A DNA stretch of 64,000 nt from Mycobacterium sp. Aquia_216 (GCF_026723865.1 NZ_CP113529.1:5332001-5396000), one strand, 5' to 3'. Shown: positions 43,440-53,183, numbered from the stretch's first letter. Notes: generated by a model not told the origin, from the letters alone. Made by a program: numbers and translations.

Positions 43440-43458
43440 CCTGAGAGCGGCCTGAGAG
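43440..43458 (-). promoter_or_regulatory. Candidate MprA box (direct repeat CTCTCAGG)
   Basis: On the minus strand CTCTCAGG occurs twice with an 11-base period, directly upstream of the mprA GTG. MprA is known to bind paired loosely conserved 8-bp direct repeats and to autoregulate. The match to that box is from memory. Confidence 0.5.
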
Positions 43459-43537
43459 GCGCGCCGGGTATTTCCCGAGATCTCCGCCCGATGACGATGC
43501 GGGCCAGCAGGGCCCGCTGAGGAATCGGGCAATTCAG

Positions 43538-43711
43538 CTAGCGTCGGTCGAGATCGATCAGGCCCAGGCGAGCCGCCTTGAGCAGCCGACGCGGCACCTT
43601 GTGCTTCTGGCCGGCCACCGTCACGCCGACGAGCTCGGTCTTTTCGGCCTTCCACTGCGAGCGGCGGCTACGGGTGTTCGAGCGCGACATCCTGCGCTTG
43701 GGTACGGCCAT
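43538..43711 (-). CDS. rpmF: 50S ribosomal protein L32
   Basis: 57 residues: [20 protein letters not shown], then [20 protein letters not shown] and [17 protein letters not shown]. The start [14 protein letters not shown] is diagnostic of L32. The zinc-binding cysteines of the C+ form are absent, so this is the Zn-independent (C-) paralog, as for rpmF of M. tuberculosis. Located between mprA and the AtuA-like gene, as Rv0979A. Confidence 0.96.
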   Translation of the reverse strand: MAVPKRRMSRSNTRSRRSQWKAEKTELVGVTVAGQKHKVPRRLLKAARLGLIDLDRR

Positions 43712-43959
43712 GGTTCGGGCCTTCTCCTCGGTGTGGGGTTTCGGGTCGTGCGTCGCGCGGCATGACCTGTGTGGCCGAAGGCGACGATTGCCTCAAAGAA
43801 TAGTCGGTGACCTGCTGGTCGCCAAAATGGGCCGTCCGGCCTGCGCGGCTATGACGCCAGCGCCGAGACGGGCATCCTTGACGTGACACCGGCGGTACCC
43901 GCTAACCTACCGGGTGGTTGGTTGGTCCAGCGCCGGTAATTCCTGAATGGAGGACGCCA
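43712..43959. promoter_or_regulatory. Divergent promoter region rpmF / AtuA operon
   Basis: 248 bases between the divergent rpmF and AtuA-like starts. Promoters of both must lie here, but I could not fix -10/-35 boxes. GGAGGACGCCA directly precedes the AtuA-like ATG. Confidence 0.4.
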
Positions 43960-45681
43960 ATGGCCTCTGCTCCTGGCGGTCCCCGTGCTGTCCGAATCGC
44001 GAACTGCTCGGGGTTCTACGGCGACCGGCTAGCCGCCATGCGCGAGATGCTGACCGGCGGCTCGGACGATCCCGTGGATTACATCACCGGCGACTACCTG
44101 GCCGAGCTCACCATGCTGATCCTGGGCCGCGACCGGATGAAACACCCCGAGCGCGGTTACGCCAGGACCTTCCTGACCCAGCTCGAGGACTGCCTGGGCG
44201 AGGCCCGCGACCGCGGGGTGCGCATCGTCGCCAACGCCGGCGGCCTGAACCCCGCGGGACTGGCCGAGGCGATACGCGCCCTAGCCGAGCGCCTGGGCAT
44301 CGCGGTCCGCGTTGCACACGTCGAGGGCGACGACCTGCAACCCCGCGCGGCCGAACTCGGGCTCGGTACGCCGCTGACGGCGAACGCGTACCTGGGCGCG
44401 TGGGGCATCGTCGACTGCCTGAGCGACGGGGCCGACATCGTCGTCACCGGCCGGGTCACCGACGCCTCGGTGATCGTCGGTGCGGCGGCCGCGCATTTCG
44501 GCTGGGGCCGCACCGACTACAACGAACTCGCCGGCGCGGTGGTCGCCGGCCACGTGATCGAATGCGGCGTGCAGGCCACCGGGGGCAACTACGCGTTCTT
44601 CACCGAGGTGCCCGACCTGTCCTACCCCGGGTTCCCGCTGGCCGAGGTCGACGCCGACGGGTCGTCGGTGATCACAAAACACCCCGGTACCGGCGGCCTG
44701 GTCAGCGTCGACACCGTCACCGCGCAGCTGCTGTACGAAATCACCGGTGCGCGCTACGCGAACCCCGATGTCACGGTCCGGATGGACACGATCGAGCTGT
44801 CTTCCGACGGTACCGACCGGGTGCGCATCAGCGGTGTGGTCGGTGAGCCGCCGCCGCCCACCTACAAGGTGTCGCTGAACAGCATCGGCGGATTCCGCAA
44901 CGCGATGACCTTCGTGCTGACCGGGCTGGACATCGAGGCCAAGGCCGAGTTGGTGCGCCGGCAGCTCGAGGCTGGACTCACCGTCAAGCCCGCCGAGCTG
45001 GAGTGGACGCTGGCACGCACCGATCACCCCGACGCCGACACCGAGGAAGCCGCCAGTGCGCTGCTGCGCTGCGTGGTCCGCGATCCCGACCCCGCCAATG
45101 TCGGTCGTCAATTCTCTTCGGCAGCAGTCGAATTGGCACTCGCCAGCTATCCTGGCTTCCACGTCACCGCCCCGCCGGGCGATGGTCAGGTCTACGGTGT
45201 CTTCACCGCGGGCTACGTCGACGCCTCCGAGGTGCCGCACATCGCGGTACACACCGACGGCAGTCGAATCAATATTCCTTGTGCCACAGATACTTTGGAG
45301 CTATCACCGGCCGCTCCCCCGCCTCTTCCGGAACCGTTGCCCGGGGGCCGGACCCGGCGCGCGCCACTGGGCCGCATCGCCGGCGCCCGCAGCGGCGACA
45401 AGGGCGGCTCGGCCAACGTCGGGGTGTGGGTACGCACCGAGGACCAATGGCGCTGGCTGGCCAACACATTGACCGTCGACCTGCTCAAGGCACTGCTGCC
45501 CGAAGCGGCGGACTGCGAGGTCACCCGTCACGTGCTGCCCAACCTGCGCGCGGTCAACTTCGTGATCGAGGGCATCCTCGGTCAGGGCGTCGCCTATCAA
45601 GCGCGGTTCGATCCCCAGGCCAAGGGGCTCGGCGAATGGTTGCGCAGCCGCTACGTCGACATCCCGGAAAGGCTTTTGTGA
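43960..45681 (+). CDS. Acyclic terpene utilization AtuA family protein (DUF1446)
   Basis: 573 residues from the ATG at 43960 (RBS GGAGG). Begins RAVRIANCSGFYGDRLAAMR, then DYITGDYLAELTMLILGRDR and IVANAGGLNPAGLAEAI. ADIVVTGRVTDASVIVGAAA and ECGVQATGGNYAFF follow, and LGRIAGARSGDKGGSANVGV stands near residue 475. This is full-length AtuA plus the C-terminal AtuA-like ferredoxin-fold domain. In Pseudomonas AtuA accompanies geranyl-CoA carboxylase in citronellol catabolism; here it precedes an acyl-CoA carboxylase operon (Rv0976c-like). Its biochemical role is unsettled. Confidence 0.9.
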   Translation: MASAPGGPRAVRIANCSGFYGDRLAAMREMLTGGSDDPVDYITGDYLAELTMLILGRDRMKHPERGYARTFLTQLEDCLGEARDRGVRIVANAGGLNPAGLAEAIRALAERLGIAVRVAHVEGDDLQPRAAELGLGTPLTANAYLGAWGIVDCLSDGADIVVTGRVTDASVIVGAAAAHFGWGRTDYNELAGAVVAGHVIECGVQATGGNYAFFTEVPDLSYPGFPLAEVDADGSSVITKHPGTGGLVSVDTVTAQLLYEITGARYANPDVTVRMDTIELSSDGTDRVRISGVVGEPPPPTYKVSLNSIGGFRNAMTFVLTGLDIEAKAELVRRQLEAGLTVKPAELEWTLARTDHPDADTEEAASALLRCVVRDPDPANVGRQFSSAAVELALASYPGFHVTAPPGDGQVYGVFTAGYVDASEVPHIAVHTDGSRINIPCATDTLELSPAAPPPLPEPLPGGRTRRAPLGRIAGARSGDKGGSANVGVWVRTEDQWRWLANTLTVDLLKALLPEAADCEVTRHVLPNLRAVNFVIEGILGQGVAYQARFDPQAKGLGEWLRSRYVDIPERLL

Positions 45682-45697
45682 ATCGTTGGACAACCCT

Positions 45698-46858
45698 GTG
45701 AACATCTGGACCACCCCGGAGCGCGAGCAACTACGAAAGACGGTGCGCTCGTTTACTGAACGCGAGATCCTGCCCCATGTCGACGAGTGGGAACGGACCG
45801 GCGAATTGCCACGCGACTTGCACCGGCGCGCCGGGGATGCCGGTCTGCTGGGCGCGGGTCTGCCCGAGGCGGCCGGCGGCGGTGGCGGCGATGGTGCCGA
45901 CGCGGTGGTCATCTGTGAGGAGTTCCACCAGGCCGGTGGACCGGGCGGAGTTTTCGCGTCGCTGTTCACCTGTGGCATCGCGGTGCCCCACATGATCGCC
46001 TCGGGCGATCAGCGGCTGATCGAGAAGTTCGTGCGGCCGACGTTGGCCGGCGACAAGATCGGGTCACTGGCCATCACCGAACCCGGCGGCGGTTCGGATG
46101 TGGGGCATTTGCGCACCACCGCGGTGCGCTGCTCTGGTCCAGAAGGCGACCACTACGTGGTCAACGGCGCCAAGACCTACATCACCTCCGGCGTGCGCGC
46201 CGACTATGTCGTCACCGCCGTGCGCACCGGGGGCCCTGGCGCAGCGGGAGTTTCGCTGCTGGCAGTCGAAAAGGGCACGCCCGGCTTCGAGGTCAGTCGC
46301 AAACTCGACAAGATGGGCTGGCGGTCGTCTGACACCGCCGAGCTGGCCTACATCGACGCCCGCGTGCCGGTGGCCAACCTGGTCGGTGCCGAGAACAGCG
46401 GATTCGCCCAGATCGCGCAGGCCTTCGTCTCCGAACGAATCGGCCTTGCCGCGCAGGCGTATTCGAGCGCTCAGCGATGCCTGGACATCACCGTGGCCTG
46501 GTGCCGAGACCGTGAGACGTTCGGCCGCCCACTGATATCGCGCCAGTCCGTGCAGAACACGCTGGCCGAGATGGCCCGGCGCATCGACGTTGCCCGGGTC
46601 TATTCGCGCAACGTGGTGGAACGCCAGCTCGCCGGTGAGACGAATCTGATCCCGCAGGTGTGCTTCGCCAAGAACACGGCCGTCGAGGCCGGCGAATGGG
46701 TGGCCAACCAAGCCGTTCAGCTCTTCGGCGGCATGGGCTACATGGCCGAATCCGAAGTCGAGCGCCAATATCGGGACATGCGAATCCTGGGCATCGGTGG
46801 CGGTACCACCGAAATCTTGACCGCACTGTCCGCAAAACTGTTGGGATTCCAATCATGA
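45698..46858 (+). CDS. fadE13: Acyl-CoA dehydrogenase FadE13-like
   Basis: 386 residues from GTG 45698 (VNIWTTPEREQL). FAD block LAITEPGGGSDVGHLRTTAV, YVVNGAKTYITSGVRADYVV, then DKMGWRSSDTAELAYIDARV. LFGGMGYMAESEVERQYRD and ILGIGGGTTEILTALSAKL end the fold; the TTE Glu is at the usual ACAD position. An isovaleryl/citronellyl-CoA-like dehydrogenase is expected from operon context. A TTG at 45686 is an alternative start. Sixteen bases after the AtuA-like gene. Confidence 0.92.
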   Translation: MNIWTTPEREQLRKTVRSFTEREILPHVDEWERTGELPRDLHRRAGDAGLLGAGLPEAAGGGGGDGADAVVICEEFHQAGGPGGVFASLFTCGIAVPHMIASGDQRLIEKFVRPTLAGDKIGSLAITEPGGGSDVGHLRTTAVRCSGPEGDHYVVNGAKTYITSGVRADYVVTAVRTGGPGAAGVSLLAVEKGTPGFEVSRKLDKMGWRSSDTAELAYIDARVPVANLVGAENSGFAQIAQAFVSERIGLAAQAYSSAQRCLDITVAWCRDRETFGRPLISRQSVQNTLAEMARRIDVARVYSRNVVERQLAGETNLIPQVCFAKNTAVEAGEWVANQAVQLFGGMGYMAESEVERQYRDMRILGIGGGTTEILTALSAKLLGFQS

Positions 46859-46907
46859 TCGCACCGCCTCCTTCGCATCGCTGCGCTCCGCATCGTCGGC
46901 GGTGGTC

Positions 46908-48503
46908 ATGACCGTGCTGCAGTCCACCCTGGACCCGAAGGCCGACACCTACACCGCCGCGGCCGAAACCATGATCGCCAAGCTCGCCGAGATCGACCTC
47001 GAGCACGACAAGGCCCTCGCCGGTGGCGGAGCGAAATACGTCGAGCGTCATCACTCCCGGGGCAAGCTCACCGCGCGTGAGCGCATCGAACTGCTCGTGG
47101 ACCCGGATTCGCCTTTCCTCGAGCTGAGCCCGCTGGCCGCCTATGGCAGTTCATTCACCCTGGGGGCGAGCGTGGTGGTGGGCATCGGCGCGATCGAGGG
47201 CGTGGAGTGCCTGATCGTCGCCAACGACCCGACCGTCAAGGGCGGCACCAGCAATCCCTGGACGCTCAAGAAGATCCTGCGGGCCAACCAGATCGCGTTG
47301 CAGAACCGCCTTCCGGTGGTGTCGCTGGTGGAGTCCGGTGGCGCGGACCTGCCCACGCAGAAAGAGATCTTCGTCCCCGGTGGGCAGATGTTTCGCGACC
47401 TGACCCGGCTGTCTGCGGCGGGTATTCCGACCATCGCGCTCGTCTTCGGTAACTCGACGGCCGGCGGTGCCTACATCCCCGGAATGTCGGATCACGTCGT
47501 GATGATCAAGGAACGCTCGAAGGTATTCCTGGCCGGCCCCCCACTAGTGAAGATGGCCACCGGCGAGGAATCCGACGACGAATCGCTCGGTGGTGCCGAA
47601 ATGCACGCCCGCACTTCGGGTCTGGCCGACTACTTCGCGGTCGACGAGCTGGACGCGATCCGCATCGGGCGCCGCGTTGTGGCCCGGCTGAACTGGTGCA
47701 AGCTCGGGCCGGATCCGCGGCCCGTGACCGAGCCGTTGTTCGATGCCGAGGAGCTGATCGGCATCGTGTCGTCGGATCTGCGCATCCCGTTCGACCCGCG
47801 CGACGTGATCGCGCGCATTGTCGACGGCTCCGAATTCGACGAGTTCAAGCCGATGTACGGCTCGTCACTGGTGACCGGCTGGGCGAGGCTGTGCGGCTAC
47901 CCGATCGGCATTCTGGCCAACCACCGCGGCGTGCTGTTCAGCGAGGAATCGCAGAAGGCCACCCAGTTCATTCAGCTGGCCAACCGCTACGACACGCCAC
48001 TGTTGTTCTTGCACAACACCACCGGATACATGGTCGGCAAGGACTACGAGGAGGGCGGCATGATCAAACACGGGTCGATGATGATCAATGCCGTCTCCAA
48101 CTCGACCGTCCCGCACATCTCGCTACTGATCGGCGCGTCCTATGGCGCCGGCCACTACGGCATGTGCGGGCGTGCCTACGACCCGCGCTTCTTATTCGCT
48201 TGGCCCAGCGCCAAATCCGCGGTCATGGGTGGTGTCCAATTGGCCGGGGTGCTGTCGATCGTGAGCCGCGCCGCCGCCGAAGCCCGCGGGCAGCAGGTCG
48301 ACGAGGACGCCGACGCCGCGATGCGGGCCGCTGTCGAAGGCCAGATCGAGGCCGAGTCGCTACCGATGGTCTTGTCCGGAATGCTCTACGACGACGGGGT
48401 GATCGACCCCCGCGACACCCGCACGGTACTGGGAATGTGTTTGTCCGCCATCGCCAATGGCCCGATCAAGGGAACGTCGAACTTCGGCGTCTTCCGGATG
48501 TGA
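46908..48503 (+). CDS. accD2: Acyl-CoA carboxylase carboxyltransferase (beta) subunit
   Basis: 531 residues. A biotin-dependent carboxyltransferase of the MCC-beta kind: KLTARERIELLVDPDSPFLE, LVESGGADLPTQKEIFVPGG and FGNSTAGGAYIPGMSDHVVM. GGAEMHARTSGLADYFAVDE and the second crotonase half HYGMCGRAYDPRFLFAWPSA follow. This looks like methylcrotonyl- or geranyl-CoA carboxylase rather than acetyl/propionyl-CoA carboxylase. The ATG at 46908 follows a GTG at 46902. Partner of accA2, directly downstream. Confidence 0.94.
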   Translation: MTVLQSTLDPKADTYTAAAETMIAKLAEIDLEHDKALAGGGAKYVERHHSRGKLTARERIELLVDPDSPFLELSPLAAYGSSFTLGASVVVGIGAIEGVECLIVANDPTVKGGTSNPWTLKKILRANQIALQNRLPVVSLVESGGADLPTQKEIFVPGGQMFRDLTRLSAAGIPTIALVFGNSTAGGAYIPGMSDHVVMIKERSKVFLAGPPLVKMATGEESDDESLGGAEMHARTSGLADYFAVDELDAIRIGRRVVARLNWCKLGPDPRPVTEPLFDAEELIGIVSSDLRIPFDPRDVIARIVDGSEFDEFKPMYGSSLVTGWARLCGYPIGILANHRGVLFSEESQKATQFIQLANRYDTPLLFLHNTTGYMVGKDYEEGGMIKHGSMMINAVSNSTVPHISLLIGASYGAGHYGMCGRAYDPRFLFAWPSAKSAVMGGVQLAGVLSIVSRAAAEARGQQVDEDADAAMRAAVEGQIEAESLPMVLSGMLYDDGVIDPRDTRTVLGMCLSAIANGPIKGTSNFGVFRM

Positions 48504-48508
48504 GCCCC

Positions 48509-50494
48509 ATGGGAATCACTCGAGTACTGGTTGCCAACCGCGGCGAGATCGCCCGCCGGGTCTTCGCCACCTGCCGGCGACTCGGCCTGGGCACCGTCGC
48601 GGTCTACACCGACCCGGACGCCGCGGCCCCCCACGTCGCCGAGGCCGACGCCCGGGTGCGGCTGCCCAACACCAACGACTACCTGAACGCCGACGCCATC
48701 ATCGCCGCCGCCCGCGCCGCGGGCGCCGACGCCGTGCACCCCGGTTACGGATTCCTTTCGGAGAACGCCGCCTTCGCGGCCGCCGTGCAGGACGCGGGCC
48801 TGACCTGGGTCGGGCCGCCGGTGGACGCGGTGCGGGCGATGGGCTCCAAGATCGAATCCAAGAAGCTGATGGCCTCGGCCGGGGTTCCCGTGCTCGACGA
48901 ACTCGACCCCGACTCGGTCACCCAGGCCCAGCTGCCGGTACTGGTCAAGGCTTCCGCGGGCGGGGGTGGCCGCGGGATGCGAGTCGTTCGCGAATTGTCC
49001 GCGCTGGCGGGCGAAGTCGCCGCGGCCCAGCGCGAGGCGCAGTCTGCCTTCGGCGATCCGACCGTGTTCTGCGAGCGCTGCCTGCCGACCGGCCACCACG
49101 TGGAGGTTCAGGTCCTCGCCGATACCCACGGCACGGTGTGGGCCGTCGGGGAACGCGAATGCTCGATTCAGCGCCGCCATCAGAAGATCATCGAAGAAGC
49201 CCCCTCGCCGTTGGTCGAACGCATTCCTGGCATGCGGACCAAGCTCTTCGATGCCGCCCGGCTGGCGGCCAGCGCGATCGGGTACGCGGGCGCCGGGACC
49301 GTGGAGTTCCTCGCCGACGACGACGGTGAGTTCTTCTTCCTCGAGATGAACACCAGGCTGCAGGTCGAACACCCCGTCACGGAAGAGACCACCGGACTCG
49401 ACCTCGTCGAACTGCAGCTCGCGGTCGCCGGCGGTGACCGTCTCGATGTCGAACCGCCTATCGCCCAAGGCCATTCGATTGAAGCCCGGCTGTATGCCGA
49501 AGATCCCGCGCGCGGCTGGCAACCGCAAGCCGGGCCGGTGTACACCTTCGATGTGCCGGGTACCCGGGCGCGGTTCAGTTCGCTGGGGCAGCGCACCGGA
49601 ATCCGGCTGGACTCCGGCATTGCCGATGGATCGGTCGTGTCGATCCACTACGACCCGATGTTGGCCAAGGTCATCTCGTACGCGCCGACGCGCCGGCAAT
49701 CCGCGCTGCTGCTGGCCGATGCGTTGGCCCGGACACGGCTGCACGGGCTGCGCACCAACCGCGAGCTGTTGGTGAACGTGCTGCGGCATCCGGCGTTCCT
49801 CGACGGTGCGACCGACACCGCGTTTTTCGACACGCACGGCCTGGCGCAGCTGTCGGCACCGCTGGGTGACGAAGGCGTCGTCCGGCTGTCGGCCATTGCC
49901 GCTGCGCTTGCCGAGGCCGCGCACAACCGCGCGTCCGCCACCGTGTTCGGCTCGATCCCCAGCGGCTGGCGGAACCTGACCTCGGGCTATCAGGTCAAGA
50001 CCTACTCCGATGACGAGGACAACGAGCACCGGGTCGAATACCGGTTCACCAGAACGGGATTGGTGCTCGCCGGTGATGAGCCGGTGCAATTGGTCTCGTC
50101 GGCACCCGATGGGGTGGTGCTGGCCGACGCCAACGGTGTGGCGTGCGCCTTTGCGGTTGCGCGCTATGGCCGCGACGTCTACGTCGACTCGGCGCGTGGC
50201 CCGGTTCATTTGGACGCGGTGCCCCGGTTCCCCGAGCCAGGCTCATCGGTCGCCAAGGGGTCGCTGGTGGCACCCATGCCCGGAAACGTCATCCGGCTCG
50301 GTGCGCAGGTGGGTGACAGCGTGACCACCGGGCAGCCACTGATCTGGCTGGAGGCGATGAAGATGGAACACACCATCAGCGCGCCTTCCGACGGTGTGCT
50401 CAGCTCGCTCAACGTCACGACCGGTCAGCAAGTCGAAGTCGGAGCCGTCCTGGCAATTGTCGAAGGGCCCGACCATGCCAACTCACAAAGCTAA
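48509..50494 (+). CDS. accA2: Acyl-CoA carboxylase biotin carboxylase/BCCP (alpha) subunit
   Basis: 661 residues from the ATG at 48509. Biotin carboxylase: RVLVANRGEIARRVFATCRR, VHPGYGFLSENAAFA, KASAGGGGRGMRVV, EVQVLADTHGTVWAVGEREC SIQRRHQKI region and MNTRLQVEHPVTEETTGLDL. Middle BT-type linker; C-terminal biotinyl domain with Lys618 in EAMKMEH. The frame is open far upstream inside accD2, but only this start gives the family N-terminus. Five bases separate it from accD2, so the two subunits are made together. Confidence 0.95.
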   Translation: MGITRVLVANRGEIARRVFATCRRLGLGTVAVYTDPDAAAPHVAEADARVRLPNTNDYLNADAIIAAARAAGADAVHPGYGFLSENAAFAAAVQDAGLTWVGPPVDAVRAMGSKIESKKLMASAGVPVLDELDPDSVTQAQLPVLVKASAGGGGRGMRVVRELSALAGEVAAAQREAQSAFGDPTVFCERCLPTGHHVEVQVLADTHGTVWAVGERECSIQRRHQKIIEEAPSPLVERIPGMRTKLFDAARLAASAIGYAGAGTVEFLADDDGEFFFLEMNTRLQVEHPVTEETTGLDLVELQLAVAGGDRLDVEPPIAQGHSIEARLYAEDPARGWQPQAGPVYTFDVPGTRARFSSLGQRTGIRLDSGIADGSVVSIHYDPMLAKVISYAPTRRQSALLLADALARTRLHGLRTNRELLVNVLRHPAFLDGATDTAFFDTHGLAQLSAPLGDEGVVRLSAIAAALAEAAHNRASATVFGSIPSGWRNLTSGYQVKTYSDDEDNEHRVEYRFTRTGLVLAGDEPVQLVSSAPDGVVLADANGVACAFAVARYGRDVYVDSARGPVHLDAVPRFPEPGSSVAKGSLVAPMPGNVIRLGAQVGDSVTTGQPLIWLEAMKMEHTISAPSDGVLSSLNVTTGQQVEVGAVLAIVEGPDHANSQS

Positions 50495-50511
50495 GCAAAG
50501 GAGATTCGTCA

Positions 50512-51678
50512 ATGACCGATACCAGCTTCATCGAAAGCGAGGAGCGCCAGGCGCTGCGCAAGTCGGTGTCCGCGTGGGCGTCCAACTACGGCAGCGAGTA
50601 CTACCTGAAGAAGGCCCGCTCACACGAACATACCGATGAATTGTGGTCCGAAGCAGGCAAACTCGGCTTCCTCGGCGTGAACCTTCCGGAGGAATATGGC
50701 GGCGGCGGTGCCGGAATGTACGAGCTGTCGCTGGTCATGGAGGAGATGGCGGCCGCGGGCAGCGCACTGCTGCTGATGGTGGTATCCCCGGCCATCAACG
50801 GCACCATCATCAGCAAATTCGGCACCGAAGAACAGAAGAAGCGCTGGATCCCGTCCATCGCCGACGGTACGTGCACGATGGCATTCGCGATCACCGAGCC
50901 CGACGCGGGTTCCAACTCGCACAAGATCACCACCACCGCGCGCCGCGACGGCAGCGACTGGATTCTCAAGGGCCAGAAGGTCTTCATCTCCGGGATCGAC
51001 CAGGCGCAGGCGGTGCTGGTGGTGGCGCGCACCGAGGAGGCCAAGACCGGCAAGCTGCGCCCGGCGCTGTTCGTGGTGCCCACCGATTCCCCTGGGTTCA
51101 CCTACACCCCGATCGAGATGGAGCTGATCAGCCCCGAGCGCCAATTCCAGGTCTTCCTGGACGACGTCCGGCTGCCCGCCGATGCGCTCGTCGGAGCCGA
51201 AGATGCAGCGATCGCACAGCTTTTCGCGGGCCTGAACCCCGAGCGGATCATGGGCGCGGCCAGCTCGGTGGGCATGGGCCGGTTCGCGCTGGAGAAAGCT
51301 GCCGAGTACGTCAAGACCCGCCAGGTGTGGGGAACGCCGATCGGCGCGCACCAGGGTCTGTCGCATCCGTTGGCGCAGTGTCACATTGAGGTCGAACTCG
51401 CCAAGCTGATGTTGCAGAAAGCCGCAACGCTCTATGACAGCGGCGACGACGCGGGCGCGGCAGAGGCCGCCAACATGGCCAAATACGCTGCGGCCGAGGC
51501 GGCTACCCGTTCGGTGGATCAGGCCGTGCAGTCGATGGGCGGCAACGGCCTGACCAAGGAGTACGGCGTCGCCGCGATGCTGACCTCGGCCAGGCTGGGG
51601 CGGATCGCCCCGGTCAGCCGCGAGATGGTGCTGAACTTCGTGGCGCAGACATCGCTAGGCCTGCCTCGAAGCTACTGA
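50512..51678 (+). CDS. fadE12: Acyl-CoA dehydrogenase FadE12-like
   Basis: 388 residues. AFAITEPDAGSNSHKITTTA, WILKGQKVFISGIDQAQAVL and VPTDSPGFTYTPIEMELIS form the flavin and substrate region. C-terminal VDQAVQSMGGNGLTKEYGVA ends with ISPVSREMVLNFVAQTSLGL-like helices. Catalytic-base position is not the standard GxxE and could be on an internal helix, as in IVD/LCAD. RBS AAAGGAG. Fifth gene of the operon; a second dehydrogenase for a later turn of degradation is likely. Confidence 0.92.
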   Translation: MTDTSFIESEERQALRKSVSAWASNYGSEYYLKKARSHEHTDELWSEAGKLGFLGVNLPEEYGGGGAGMYELSLVMEEMAAAGSALLLMVVSPAINGTIISKFGTEEQKKRWIPSIADGTCTMAFAITEPDAGSNSHKITTTARRDGSDWILKGQKVFISGIDQAQAVLVVARTEEAKTGKLRPALFVVPTDSPGFTYTPIEMELISPERQFQVFLDDVRLPADALVGAEDAAIAQLFAGLNPERIMGAASSVGMGRFALEKAAEYVKTRQVWGTPIGAHQGLSHPLAQCHIEVELAKLMLQKAATLYDSGDDAGAAEAANMAKYAAAEAATRSVDQAVQSMGGNGLTKEYGVAAMLTSARLGRIAPVSREMVLNFVAQTSLGLPRSY

Positions 51679-51696
51679 TGACCAGGTCTTATTGAT

Positions 51697-52506
51697 ATGA
51701 CAGTGCTCGTTGAATACGCCGGCCCGGATGCTGTCGCGGGGCCGTTCGCCCGGCTGACCCTGAACTCCCCGCACAACCGCAACGCGCTATCGACCACGCT
51801 GGTCAACCAATTGCACCAGGGCCTGCGCGACGCGGCGGCGGACCCGGCGGTGCGGGTGGTGGTGCTTGGGCACACTGGCGGCACGTTCTGCGCCGGCGCG
51901 GACCTCAGCGAGGCCAGTGGCGGCGACCCATCCGACATGGCGGCGGCGCGGGCCCGCGAGATGACCGCATTGTTGCGTGCCATCGTCTCTTCGCCCTTGC
52001 CGGTCATCGCCGCCGTCGACGGTCACGTTCGCGCGGGAGGATTCGGCTTGGTCGGCGCCTGTGACATCGCGGTGGCCGGCCCGCGCAGCACCTTCGCGCT
52101 GACCGAGGCGCGCATCGGTGTCGCCCCGTCGATCATCTCGCTGACATTGCTGCCGAAGCTGTCGCCGCGGGCGGCGGCTCGCTACTACCTGACCGGCGAG
52201 ACGTTCGATGCCGGCAAGGCTGCGGCGATCGGATTGGTCACTATGGCAGCCGACGATGTCGACGCGACAGTGGCGAAATTGGTCGCCGATATCGGTCGCG
52301 GATCCCCGCAGGGTTTGGCGGCTTCAAAGGCACTGACAACGGCCGCAGTGCTCGAAGGATTCGACCGCGACGCCGAGCGGCTGACCGAGGAATCCGCCCG
52401 GCTGTTCGTCTCCGACGAAGCGCGCGAAGGCATGCTCGCATTCCTGCAAAAACGCCCACCCAGTTGGGCCCCGCCCGCCGGCGTCGACGATGCCGGCCGC
52501 AATTGA
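51697..52506 (+). CDS. echA7: Enoyl-CoA hydratase/isomerase EchA7-like
   Basis: 269 residues. Crotonase pattern FARLTLNSPHNRNALSTTLV, TFCAGADLSEASGGD, AAVDGHVRAGGFGLVGACDI and FALTEARIGVAPSIISLTLL. The Glu of LTEARIG is at the second catalytic-Glu site, with the other site poorly conserved. In leucine and terpene pathways this would be the methylglutaconyl- or isohexenylglutaconyl-CoA hydratase step after carboxylation. Ends the AtuA-to-EchA operon. Confidence 0.92.
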   Translation: MTVLVEYAGPDAVAGPFARLTLNSPHNRNALSTTLVNQLHQGLRDAAADPAVRVVVLGHTGGTFCAGADLSEASGGDPSDMAAARAREMTALLRAIVSSPLPVIAAVDGHVRAGGFGLVGACDIAVAGPRSTFALTEARIGVAPSIISLTLLPKLSPRAAARYYLTGETFDAGKAAAIGLVTMAADDVDATVAKLVADIGRGSPQGLAASKALTTAAVLEGFDRDAERLTEESARLFVSDEAREGMLAFLQKRPPSWAPPAGVDDAGRN

Positions 52507-52580
52507 CCCGTGCGTGGCAGGATGTTGCGATTTAGCCAACCCTCTTGCAGCAAAAGTTGTACGTCGTACGCTCGTGGGTG

Positions 52581-53183
52581 ATGAGCGATTCGGCGCAGCA
52601 CGATGCCAAGGACGCGCGTGACAATCTGTCGCGTGCGGCCGACACCGATCGCATTCAAATTGCGCAACTGCTCGCTTACGCGGCCGAGCAGGGCCGGCTG
52701 CAGCTCAAAGACTACGAAGACCGTCTGACCAGGGCATACGCGGCGACGACATACGAAGAACTGGATAAGCTGCGAGCCGATTTGCCGGGCGCACCGATAA
52801 GCCCGCGCCGGGGCGGCAAGCAAAATCCCGCGCCCTCCACACTGCTGCTTGCCCTGCTGAGTGGGTTCGAGCGGCGCGGGCGCTGGAACGTGCCGAAGAA
52901 GCTGACCACGTTCACGCTGTGGGGCAGCGGGGTGGTGGATCTGCGCTACGCCGATTTCACATCGACCGAAGTAGACATCCACGTGGTCTCGATCATGGGT
53001 GCGCAGAACATTCTGCTGCCCCCGGAGGTCAACGTCGAGATCCACGGCCGCGGCGTGATGGGCGGTTTCGATCGCGATATCGTCGGCCAAGGTACGCCCG
53101 GTGCACCGAGGGTGAATATCCACGGCTTCTCGCTGTGGGGCGGTGTGGGCATCAAGCGCAGAGCCCGCAGGCCTCATTCGTAA
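52581..53183 (+). CDS. DUF1707 domain protein with LiaF-like C-terminal domain (Rv0966c-like)
   Basis: 200 residues from the ATG at 52581. DUF1707 at the N-terminus (ADTDRIQIAQLLAYAAEQGR and LQLKDYEDRLTRAYAATTYE with LDKLRADLP). The second half, about 95-190, is a beta-strand repeat typical of the cell-wall-active-antibiotic-response domain (FTLWGSGVVDLRYADF, IHVVSIMGAQNILLPPEVNV, HGFSLWGGVGIK). Probably a membrane-stress-linked cytosolic protein. A TTG at 52545 exists but lies before the family start. Confidence 0.86.
   Translation: MSDSAQHDAKDARDNLSRAADTDRIQIAQLLAYAAEQGRLQLKDYEDRLTRAYAATTYEELDKLRADLPGAPISPRRGGKQNPAPSTLLLALLSGFERRGRWNVPKKLTTFTLWGSGVVDLRYADFTSTEVDIHVVSIMGAQNILLPPEVNVEIHGRGVMGGFDRDIVGQGTPGAPRVNIHGFSLWGGVGIKRRARRPHS

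Noticed and set aside
47696..48508. Long in-frame extension upstream of accA2
   Set aside because: It lies inside accD2 in another frame, is Arg/His-rich and lacks homology; the biotin-carboxylase N-terminus starts at 48509.
48386..50209. 607-codon minus-strand frame opposite accA2
   Set aside because: Mirror frame typical of GC-rich coding DNA, rich in Arg/Gly/His; accA2 motifs are decisive for the plus strand.
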